From NCBI GenBank assembly GCA_947178235.1, contig CAMWXQ010000071.1, forward strand, positions 1 to 6,256: a stretch of DNA of 6,256 nt, written 5' to 3'. Every line of letters starts with the position of its first letter. Position 1 is the first letter of the stretch. A program made the translations under genes and the position numbers. Source of the DNA: an uncultured Muribaculaceae bacterium (GTDB lineage: Bacteria > Bacteroidota > Bacteroidia > Bacteroidales > Muribaculaceae). The notes below the pieces were generated by a model. It was not told the DNA's origin and searched no databases. It saw only the letters and a list, made by a program, of their open reading frames with translations. Positions 1 to 6,162 of this stretch are shown piece after piece.

Positions 1-187
1 TAACAACTCTCCCCCACCCCACCAATTTTCGTCAAAATTATGTTACACACTTTTTTTGAAAAATTTTTGAAAATTGTTTTATTGGGTTGATTGTTAGAGT
101 GTTGGGTAAGAAATAAATTAATTACAATAATGTTACACGTGGAAATATTGTTACAATTATTCATAGAAACCAGTATAAGAAGATAAT
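1..187. other. A/T-rich intergenic segment without a supported gene
   Basis: All frames are broken by frequent stops and no RNA gene is recognisable. The segment is A/T-rich apart from a C-rich run at 9-23. The hexamer TGTTAC occurs three times on the plus strand (41-46, 131-136, 149-154), the first two as a nonamer ATGTTACAC. On the minus strand TAATTTTG (33-40) matches the Bacteroidota -7 consensus, but no -33 TTG lies at the proper distance. It could be the regulatory region of a gene left of the window. Confidence 0.5.
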
Positions 188-207
188 AGAGCCACCTCCG
201 GGGCTCT
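188..207. repeat. Short hairpin, first of an intergenic hairpin series
   Basis: AGAGCC (188-193) pairs with GGCTCT (202-207) across an 8-nt loop. No T-run follows on the plus strand, so it is a poor intrinsic terminator. It is the left-most of six inverted-repeat units that run to 436. Its role is unknown. Confidence 0.5.
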
Positions 208-226
208 GTTCACGATAGGCACCTTG

Positions 227-248
227 CCCCGGGCTCAAAAGCCCGGGG
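227..248. repeat. Perfect 8-bp GC-rich inverted repeat
   Basis: CCCCGGGC (227-234) is an exact inverted repeat of GCCCGGGG (241-248) with a 6-nt TCAAAA loop. This is a stable hairpin on either strand. Neither side carries a clear poly-T tract, so a classic rho-independent terminator is not supported, although its stability could still affect transcription or RNA decay. Confidence 0.65.
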
Positions 249-258
249 TTACTCAAAT

Positions 259-278
259 TATGCCCCTCACGGGGCATA
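259..278. repeat. 8-bp inverted repeat with tetraloop
   Basis: TATGCCCC (259-266) pairs exactly with GGGGCATA (271-278) around the 4-nt loop TCAC. It follows the preceding hairpin by only 10 bp, so the two would form adjacent stems in any transcript crossing the region. Confidence 0.65.
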
Positions 279-291
279 TTGGCGGGTGTTA

Positions 292-332
292 GGGATAGCT
301 ATGATAGCTATCATAGCTAACTTAGCTATCCC
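292..332. repeat. Nested palindrome built from GATAGCTAT units
   Basis: Positions 296-319 are a perfect 24-bp palindrome centred between 307 and 308. Around it, GGGATAGCTA (292-301) and TAGCTATCCC (323-332) form an exact 10-bp inverted repeat. The nonamer GATAGCTAT occurs twice in tandem (294-302 and 303-311), and the core AGCTA recurs through the unit. The DNA can therefore adopt two alternative stems, one from the 24-bp palindrome and one from the outer 10-bp arms. It could be a protein-binding site, a small mobile repeat or an RNA structure; the sequence alone does not decide. Confidence 0.7.
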
Positions 333-336
333 CGGG

Positions 337-361
337 AACGCGGATGAACCTCCGACGCGTT
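337..361. repeat. Hairpin with 2-nt bulge, abutting the REP-like pair
   Basis: AACGCG (337-342) pairs with CGCGTT (356-361), and GGA (342-344, register shared at the junction) can continue with TCC (351-353) across a bulged GA at 354-355. The right foot overlaps the first two bases of the next inverted repeat, so the units are packed without spacers. Confidence 0.4.
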
Positions 362-436
362 GTAGGGACATGCCTTTGGCATGTAGGCGTGGATACCAGC
401 GTGATACGTTAACATGCCGAAGGCATGTCCCTACAA
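360..436. repeat. Inverted pair of REP-like palindromes (BIME-like)
   Basis: The 25-bp arm at 360-384 is repeated in inverse orientation at 412-436 with one mismatch. Each arm is itself a hairpin: ACATGCC, a 3-nt loop (TTT in the left arm, GAA in the right), then GGCATGT. Each palindrome is preceded at its outer foot by GTAG (362-365; complement CTAC at 431-434). A GTAG or GGAG tetranucleotide beside an imperfect palindrome is the hallmark of REP elements moved by RAYT (Y1 HUH) transposases, and an inverted pair is called a BIME. The family assignment is inference, because no RAYT gene lies in the window and genome copy number is unknown. The 27-bp spacer holds an imperfect tandem repeat (GCGTGGATAC at 387-396, GCGTGATAC at 399-407). 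Confidence 0.6.
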
Positions 437-460
437 TCGGGGAGACACCTTAATAATATA

Positions 461-468
461 TATATTTC
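461..468 (+). promoter_or_regulatory. Weak candidate -7 element for the cupin gene
   Basis: TATATTTC at 461-468 matches seven of eight positions of the Bacteroidota TAnnTTTG -7 element and sits in an A/T-rich island (about 451-475) between GC-rich sequences. It would give a leader of roughly 90 nt. I see no -33 TTG about 19-22 bp upstream, so the call is tentative. Confidence 0.25.
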
Positions 469-562
469 TAATAGATGAGATGCGGGTTGAGAGTAGAAGA
501 TGAACCTTCGGCGGGTGGGGGGCGTTGGAGGGATAGAACACAAACATAAAAATATACAAGAT

Positions 563-892
563 ATGCTCTCCACTGAACTCAAATTCGGCGAGGTGCGCAA
601 GCTCGCCGACCAGGTTTCCGCCAATGCGGAAAAAGTCAATGTCAAAAGCCTCTTCGAGACATCGAACGGAGGTGTAGCCCTCCTCGCCTTCAAAGCCGGA
701 CAGGCCCTGTCTGAGCACATGGCTACCGCAGAGGTCATGGTCAATGTACTCGAAGGACGGATCGATTTCACCATGCTCGGGACATCCCACACAATCAACG
801 CAGGTGAGTTCCTGCTGATGGGCGCCGAAGTCCTCCACAGCGTCCGAGCCATCGAGGACTCGAAGGTGATGCTTTTGAAGGTTAAACCATAA
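563..892 (+). CDS. Small single-domain cupin protein
   Basis: The product is a 109-residue soluble protein made almost entirely of one Cupin_2-type beta-barrel. Cupin motif 1 is recognisable around residues 46-65 (G-Q-A-L-S-E-H ... A-E-V-M-V-N-V-L-E-G) and motif 2 around 81-94 (G-E-F-L-L-M-G-A-E-V-L-H). Likely metal ligands are His52, Glu57 and His92; the second His of the usual HxH is Ala54. Such small cupins bind a metal and often a small ligand, but the reaction cannot be inferred. There is no signal peptide or membrane segment, so it is probably cytoplasmic. I prefer the ATG at 563 over the in-frame ATG at 500: the extra 21 residues are not cupin-like and come from a G-rich leader, whereas 563 has the A/T-rich upstream sequence typical of the phylum. 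It stands alone, convergent with susD, and shares a terminator with it. Confidence 0.85.
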   Translation: MLSTELKFGEVRKLADQVSANAEKVNVKSLFETSNGGVALLAFKAGQALSEHMATAEVMVNVLEGRIDFTMLGTSHTINAGEFLLMGAEVLHSVRAIEDSKVMLLKVKP

Positions 893-911
893 GCCACTGC
901 CCAAATAAGAC

Positions 912-947
912 AAAAAACCTCCGGCCCGTATGGGTCGGAGGTTTTTA
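912..947. terminator. Bidirectional intrinsic terminator between cupin gene and susD
   Basis: AAAAACCTCCG (913-923) pairs exactly with CGGAGGTTTTT (936-946). The stem continues inward through one G-T wobble and three G-C pairs to a GTAT loop (928-931). A T-run follows the GC core on the plus strand (942-946), and a run of six As at 912-917 gives the T-run for the minus strand. It lies 20 bp after the cupin stop and 26 bp after the susD stop, so it fits both convergent genes. Confidence 0.92.
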
Positions 948-972
948 TTGTTGGGGTTATCCGATTGGTGGA

Positions 973-2643
973 TTACCACTTGTTCTTGTCGAAGTTGACC
1001 TCGGAGTCGGGGATAGTGTTATAGACACCATCTGTGTTGGGGTTGTTCCAACCATAGATGGATTCATTATTCTCACCCTCGGTCGAGAGGAACACCATGT
1101 TCATCCAAGCGGGACGGCCATCAGTGTTGAAACGGGTAGCAGTGTACCAGTTGGTACCATTGTAACCACGGGTGACAGAATAGTTGAGGCGCTTGATGTC
1201 CCAAAGGGTCTGACCTTCGCCCCAGAGCTCTACTCGCTTCTGGAATACGACTTCCTCGACGACATCATCCGTGGACGCAACATTACAGGTGTAATCTGCA
1301 TAGCGATAAGTCTTCATGAAGTCGAGGAGTGCCTGCTTGCCTTCTGCGGCATTGAGATGAGCGGCAGACTCGATGGAGATGAAGTGCATCTCCTCGACAC
1401 GCATGAGGGGGAGAGCTGTCGCAGAAGCCACGGTGTAGTCAGTGAGGTTACCCTCGCCAGGACGGAACTTGGTCACGCAATACTTATACTTAGCCGAGAA
1501 AGCGAGCTTAGCAGCATTGTCTGTGACGCCGTTGAGCTGATAGTCGCGGAGAAGAGCGATCGAGGAGGGCACCCAAGAGAGCTTGCGCCAGTCCTTGTTG
1601 TTAATGCGGGAGTAGAAGCTCCAGTCTGGCGTGAAGCAAGCTCCTGCGGAGGAGTAGGTGTACGAGGGTTCGGGGCTCATGAACGAGGTGAAGTTACAGA
1701 TACCCGAAGTCACGGCACGGTTCTCGGCGGTAAGCTGACATGAGAGCATCCAGGAGTTGTTCCCGTCGGCTGTGTTGAAACCGGTCTTGGGGTTATTCCA
1801 CTGCTCTTTGGTGAGAGGAGTCTTTCCGCTCTCGGCGATGGCAAGATCTGCATACTTCTTGGCGTTGGTGTAGTCCTCGATCCACATATAAAGACGAGCT
1901 TTGAGACCATAGACGACACTGAGGTCGGGGTAAGCCTGGCCAGCGAGATCAGCAGGCTTATACCCGATGTTCTCTTCAGCATAATCAAGGTCAGAGAGGA
2001 TGAACTCAGCCATCTTGGCACGTGTTGCGCGGGGATTGTGGCGGGCTTCCTCCTGAGTGGTCTTCTCGGTAACGATGGGATAGGTAAGACCGGTCACATC
2101 GTTGCCCTGCTTTGTGATAGGCGAAGTTGCATCACAAGGGAGGTACTCGAACCAACGTGCGCAATCGATGTATGTGAGCGCACGATAGGCAAGAGCCACA
2201 GCGCGGCAACCCTTTGAGATCTCGTCTTCGACGTCCTCGGGGAAAGCCTCGGCAGCCTTGTTGCAAGTGAGGACCAACTTACCATAGTAGTAGGTGATGA
2301 TCTGAGGGAACCAGTAGCCCTCATCCATACGACCTTGGGCATAACCGCTCCACTGGTCGTAGTTGGTGCCGTTGGGGTTGATGCACATGTCGCCGGTCAT
2401 GCGGTCACGGATGATCATCATGCCTGCATAGCCTATGTCGCAGTGTTTGTCCCAGTTGTCGACGCCGCAATAGAGGATCATCGAGGGAATGGCGGTGAGG
2501 GTAGACATACCTGCCGCGGGGGAGGACTGCAACTGGGTCGTGGTGATAGTCCCGCCATTGGGCTGAACCTCGTCGATACACGAAGTGAACGAGAGGAGGG
2601 CGGCGGAGCTGAGGGCCAGCGCAGCGAATATTTTGGTTTTCAT
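973..2643 (-). CDS. susD: SusD/RagB-family nutrient-binding outer-membrane lipoprotein
   Basis: This 556-residue protein is the surface lid of the SusC channel downstream of which it is encoded. A type II signal peptide covers residues 1-21, with a lipobox-like F-T-S-C and lipidated Cys22. The following I-D-E gives acidic residues at +2/+3, as in Bacteroidota surface-export signals. SusD landmarks in order: a GYxxMMIIRDxMTxDM segment (71-86) typical of one SusD subgroup; TPR-like helices at about 147-169 and 243-270; the P-L-M-R-V-E-E-M helix (412-419), equivalent to PLLRYAEV in the family; and the C-terminal R-V-E-L-W-G-E-G ... W-D-I-K-R-L motif (470-486). Length is within the family's usual range. 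It follows susC by 33 bp, indicating one operon. Unusually, it has 12 cysteines besides the lipidated one. The symbol denotes family only; it need not bind starch. Confidence 0.95.
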   Translation of the reverse strand: MKTKIFAALALSSAALLSFTSCIDEVQPNGGTITTTQLQSSPAAGMSTLTAIPSMILYCGVDNWDKHCDIGYAGMMIIRDRMTGDMCINPNGTNYDQWSGYAQGRMDEGYWFPQIITYYYGKLVLTCNKAAEAFPEDVEDEISKGCRAVALAYRALTYIDCARWFEYLPCDATSPITKQGNDVTGLTYPIVTEKTTQEEARHNPRATRAKMAEFILSDLDYAEENIGYKPADLAGQAYPDLSVVYGLKARLYMWIEDYTNAKKYADLAIAESGKTPLTKEQWNNPKTGFNTADGNNSWMLSCQLTAENRAVTSGICNFTSFMSPEPSYTYSSAGACFTPDWSFYSRINNKDWRKLSWVPSSIALLRDYQLNGVTDNAAKLAFSAKYKYCVTKFRPGEGNLTDYTVASATALPLMRVEEMHFISIESAAHLNAAEGKQALLDFMKTYRYADYTCNVASTDDVVEEVVFQKRVELWGEGQTLWDIKRLNYSVTRGYNGTNWYTATRFNTDGRPAWMNMVFLSTEGENNESIYGWNNPNTDGVYNTIPDSEVNFDKNKW

Positions 2644-2676
2644 TTTATGCTTTGTTTTCTAAGTCGTGTGAGAGAA

Positions 2677-5600
2677 TCAGAAGCTTACGTTGATACCGCC
2701 CGAGAAGGTGCGTACGGGGGAGTAATAGGAAGCGCTCGAAGAACCGCTGACAGACTGCTTGTCAGATGTGTGAGCCATGGACTGGCGGGGATCGAGGCCT
2801 TTACGCTTGCTCCAAATGTGTACGTTGTCGGCCGAGAAGTAGAAACGGATCTTTTCGAGCTGCATCTTCTTGGTGACCTTCGAGGGGATGGTGTAGCCCA
2901 CGTTGATGTTCTGCAAGGAGAGGTAGTTGGCAGAGGTGAGGAAGCGGGTCGAAGAACGAACCATGTTATCGTCACCATAAACGAAGCGGGGCTGAGCTGC
3001 ATTGGGATTATCAACCGACCATGCATCGAGGACATCCTTGTGGAATGCACCCTGGCTGGTATTGGTCGGAGGAGCCATGAGACCGGCATAGGTCGAGTCG
3101 TAAACCTTACCGCCGGCTGCGTAATTGAAGTCTACGGTCACGTCGAAGCCATAGATATTGGCATAAAGGCCGAAACCACCATAGATCTTGGGCAGAGCCG
3201 AGCCACAAAGGTGATAGTCAGAAGTATTGAGGTCAGTGTACTTTGTGGTTACCTCTTCGACAGTGTATGTCACGGGGTTACCATCTGCGTCCTTGATGTC
3301 TTTACCATTCTCATCCTTCTTGGTGTAGGTGACTGTCATGCGGTACATGGGGAGACCGGTAGGCTTGTTGAGAACAGGCTGGCCATCCTCGCCGAGAATA
3401 ACATTACCCTGATCATCCCACGAGGGAATACCATCGCGGTCGACACCGAGATATGTGGGGAGCGAGAAGGTGTAGAGCGACTTGCCCTCGCCGTAGTAGA
3501 ACATACCGGAGGAGTAGCCGTTGACACCGTCGCGTACAGTGGTCTTGGAAGGCTCTGCAAGTCGTGTAATCCTGTTCTTGACAGTGGTGAGGTTGGCGTT
3601 AAGGCTGATTGTGATATTCTTGGAGCGATATACATCACCATGGAGGTCGATCTCGACACCTTGGTTGACCATGTCACCGATATTGTCATAGAATCCGGTG
3701 TAACCGAATGAGTAGGGGAGCGGCATACGATAGAGCATATCGGAGGTCTTGCGGTAGAAGTATTCTACAGTACCGCCGAGACGATCGTTCCAGAAGCCGA
3801 AGTCAACGCCGGCGTTGAAGTTGCCGCCCTTCTCCCAGGTGATGTCGGGATTGCCGAGTGTGCTGGGTTCTGCGGCAGGCATACCATCGGAGTTCACGAT
3901 CTTGAAGGTGGAGATGTAACGGTAGTTACCGATACGGTCGTTACCCTGCTCACCGTAAGAAGCCTTGATCTTCAAGATGTCGATCCAGCTCTGATCCTGG
4001 AGGAACTTCTCCTTGTTCATGATCCATGCGGCGCCGAAGCTCCAGAAGTTACCCCAACGATGGTCGGGATGGAAGCGAGAGGAGGCGTCACGACGATAGG
4101 AGGCGGAAGCGAAATACTTGCCGTCGAAATCGTAGTTGATGCGGCCGAACCAGCCCTCGGTGTTGTACTCGCTGCGCGAAGAACCGTTCTGGTTAGCGGA
4201 GATACAGCCGGAGAGCTCGGTGTTGGTGGGGAGGAGCATGTTGTTGGCCATCGCATAGAGGTCATACGACTTCAACACATAGTTCTCGTGGCCGAGGAGG
4301 ACAGAGAAGTTGTTGTTGCCGAACGAGCGGGTCCAGTTGAGGAGCTGCTGGAAGGTGCAGTCCATGGTACGCATGTGCTCGACGGTCACAGCACCATTCT
4401 GATCGGCGTACGAGCCATAGAAGGGGTTGGTGAGCGAGTTGTAGCGTGTCTCGTCGAGAGAGAATGCGTTGTTGGTGGTGAACTTGAAGTCATGGAGGAA
4501 ACGGATCTCGGCGAAAGCGTTGCCGTTGAAAGCGTTGCCGTTATACTTGTTCACATTGAGAATGTTGTCCATGAGGGGGTTAGCCTGTGTCCAGACCGGA
4601 CGGTCAAGGCCGGCGTTCATACCGTCGCCATAGTCCATCATCTGATAGCCCATGTCGTCACGCATGATGTTGCCCTCGGCGTCGCGTACGAAGAGAGGGA
4701 AGATGGGAGGCATCTGGCTCGAAACGGCAAATACGTTGCCGACAGTATTCTCACCATCGGAGTTGCCGAAGTCGGTAGTCACATAGTGGCTGTAAGCGAC
4801 GTTTGCACCGACTTTGAGCCAGGGCTTGGCCTGGATGTCGGCGGAGAGACGGGCATTGAGGCGCTCGAAGCCGGAGTTGGTCGAGATACCCTCGTTCTTC
4901 AAGTAGTTGGTCGAGAAGTAGAACGAACCCTTGTCAGTAGCCTGGGATACGCTGACGCTATATTCCTGACGGAGAGCCTTGCGGTATGCATAGTCCTCCC
5001 AGTTATCGGGGGTGAGGAGATAGCCCGTCCCATTGTAATCAACGACATTGCCAAGCACAGCGTTCGGGTTAAGCTGATTACCGTTGACAATGAGATTCTC
5101 ACCTGCGGGGAGACCGTAAACGTTGTAATGGAGGTCTCCGAGGAGCTGGCGGTTGACAAAGTTATCGAGAGCTTCGCCGGTCTGAACCTTACCTGCGAGA
5201 CCGAAGTTGTTCTGATTTACCAGCGAGGTTGCATAAGCCTCATAGTAGCCCTTCGGGGTATTGATTACGTCGTAATCCTGGAGAGCCTTGGAGTTTGCAC
5301 CCCACTTGGCGTCGAAGGTCACGCGTGCGTTGCCCTTACCCTTCTTGGTGGTGATGAGGATGACACCGTTGGCACCGCGGGCACCATAGAGTGCATTGGA
5401 AGCTGCGTCCTTGAGCAGGGTCATGCTCTCGATGTCCTGTGTGGCGATGGTGTTGAGGTCACCCGAGAAGGGGGTACCGTCGAGGACGATGAGGGGCTCG
5501 TTGCCGGCGTTGATCGAGGATACACCACGCACATAGATGGTGGGGTTCGAGCCGGGGGCGCCGGAGATGTTATTGATCTGCACACCTGCGACACGGCCGT

Positions 5601-6021
5601 TGAGAGCGTCGACAGGGTTGGTCACCTGCATGTTCTCGATGGTGGAGGCGTCGAGGACAGAGGCCGAACCGGTGAACGAGGAACGCTTCTGAGTACCGTA
5701 AGCGACGGTGATGACCTCATCGAGGACGTTGGAGTTCTCGAGGACAATGGTCATGGGGCTCGGAGTGATGGTCACCTCCTTGGTGGTCATGCCCACATAG
5801 GATACAGACAATTTCTTAACAGAGGCGGGAAGCGAGAGGGAGAAGTTGCCGTCGATGTCGGTGGTCACACCGATCGAGGTACCTACACCCATGACAGTTG
5901 CACCTGTCAGGGGCTCGTCGCCGTCAGCGCTCACCACGGAGCCGGTGATGGTGCGGTTCTGTGCCGCAGCACCCAGGGCGAATGTGATGATCACTGCAAG
6001 AAGCAGAAACAGCTTTTTCAT
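2677..6021 (-). CDS. susC: SusC/RagA-family TonB-dependent outer-membrane transporter
   Basis: This 1114-residue protein is the outer-membrane channel that, powered by TonB-ExbBD, imports oligomers captured by its SusD partner. A signal peptide covers residues 1-20, with probable cleavage at A-A-A|Q. A carboxypeptidase-regulatory-like beta-sandwich follows (about 24-94), then a TonB-box region L-D-E-V-I-T-V-A-Y-G-T (100-110). The plug domain (about 115-227) carries the hallmark L-L-K-D-A-A-S-N-A-L-Y-G-A-R-G-A-N-G-V. The rest is a beta-barrel with family motifs S-Y-G-E-Q-G-N-D-R-I-G-N (near 690) and S-A-L-P-K-I-Y-G-G-F (near 940). It ends in phenylalanine, as expected for BAM-assembled barrels. 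No N-terminal STN domain is present, so direct anti-sigma signalling is unlikely. Expression is probably from the promoter at 6130-6162. The substrate is unknown because no enzyme genes are visible nearby. Confidence 0.97.
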   Translation of the reverse strand: MKKLFLLLAVIITFALGAAAQNRTITGSVVSADGDEPLTGATVMGVGTSIGVTTDIDGNFSLSLPASVKKLSVSYVGMTTKEVTITPSPMTIVLENSNVLDEVITVAYGTQKRSSFTGSASVLDASTIENMQVTNPVDALNGRVAGVQINNISGAPGSNPTIYVRGVSSINAGNEPLIVLDGTPFSGDLNTIATQDIESMTLLKDAASNALYGARGANGVILITTKKGKGNARVTFDAKWGANSKALQDYDVINTPKGYYEAYATSLVNQNNFGLAGKVQTGEALDNFVNRQLLGDLHYNVYGLPAGENLIVNGNQLNPNAVLGNVVDYNGTGYLLTPDNWEDYAYRKALRQEYSVSVSQATDKGSFYFSTNYLKNEGISTNSGFERLNARLSADIQAKPWLKVGANVAYSHYVTTDFGNSDGENTVGNVFAVSSQMPPIFPLFVRDAEGNIMRDDMGYQMMDYGDGMNAGLDRPVWTQANPLMDNILNVNKYNGNAFNGNAFAEIRFLHDFKFTTNNAFSLDETRYNSLTNPFYGSYADQNGAVTVEHMRTMDCTFQQLLNWTRSFGNNNFSVLLGHENYVLKSYDLYAMANNMLLPTNTELSGCISANQNGSSRSEYNTEGWFGRINYDFDGKYFASASYRRDASSRFHPDHRWGNFWSFGAAWIMNKEKFLQDQSWIDILKIKASYGEQGNDRIGNYRYISTFKIVNSDGMPAAEPSTLGNPDITWEKGGNFNAGVDFGFWNDRLGGTVEYFYRKTSDMLYRMPLPYSFGYTGFYDNIGDMVNQGVEIDLHGDVYRSKNITISLNANLTTVKNRITRLAEPSKTTVRDGVNGYSSGMFYYGEGKSLYTFSLPTYLGVDRDGIPSWDDQGNVILGEDGQPVLNKPTGLPMYRMTVTYTKKDENGKDIKDADGNPVTYTVEEVTTKYTDLNTSDYHLCGSALPKIYGGFGLYANIYGFDVTVDFNYAAGGKVYDSTYAGLMAPPTNTSQGAFHKDVLDAWSVDNPNAAQPRFVYGDDNMVRSSTRFLTSANYLSLQNINVGYTIPSKVTKKMQLEKIRFYFSADNVHIWSKRKGLDPRQSMAHTSDKQSVSGSSSASYYSPVRTFSGGINVSF

Positions 6022-6129
6022 ACCTGATGTTTAAATGGGATAAATTAAAGTATATAAAATATGGATAATGACGTGGATAGGTGAGGTTGACCGGGGTTCC
6101 GGCTGACGTTAGTCTTCCCTATGAGTTCG

Positions 6130-6162
6130 CAAAATTAATGATTTTTTAAGAATTACATACAA
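6130..6162 (-). promoter_or_regulatory. Bacteroidota-type promoter of the susC-susD operon
   Basis: On the minus strand, TAATTTTG (plus positions 6130-6137) matches the -7 consensus TAnnTTTG exactly. A TTG (complement of CAA at 6160-6162) lies 22 bp upstream as a -33 element, at the long end of the accepted spacing. Transcription would start near 6125, giving a leader of about 100 nt. That leader contains one modest hairpin (CCGG, loop, CCGG at 6091-6102). No other exact -7 match with a -33 partner is visible upstream of susC. Confidence 0.6.

Noticed and set aside
33..40. TAATTTTG on the minus strand as a promoter for a leftward gene
   Set aside because: It is a perfect -7 match, but no TTG occurs 17-23 bp upstream and no gene is visible to the left within the window.
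188..436. CRISPR array
   Set aside because: The repeats are inverted and mutually different, with no regular spacing and no identical direct repeats of CRISPR length.
500..562. N-terminal extension of the cupin protein from the ATG at 500
   Set aside because: The added residues are Gly/Arg/His-rich, derive from a G-rich leader containing a repeat copy, and do not belong to the cupin fold. The ATG at 563 has the more typical upstream context.
431..979. Minus-strand open frames opposite the cupin gene (431-979 and 409-897)
   Set aside because: They are antisense to a clear cupin and cross the bidirectional terminator. Their translations have no family features.
2335..3711. 458-codon plus-strand open frame spanning the susD start, the spacer and the susC 3' end
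   Set aside because: susD and susC happen to share the same register, so the antisense frame runs through both by codon bias. There is no domain, no leader, and both sense genes are certain.
4060..6027. 655-codon open frame on the plus strand opposite susC
   Set aside because: It lies in exact codon register opposite susC, so it stays open simply because susC rarely uses TTA, CTA or TCA codons. The translation is Val/Gly/Glu-rich with no recognisable domain, and susC is unmistakable.
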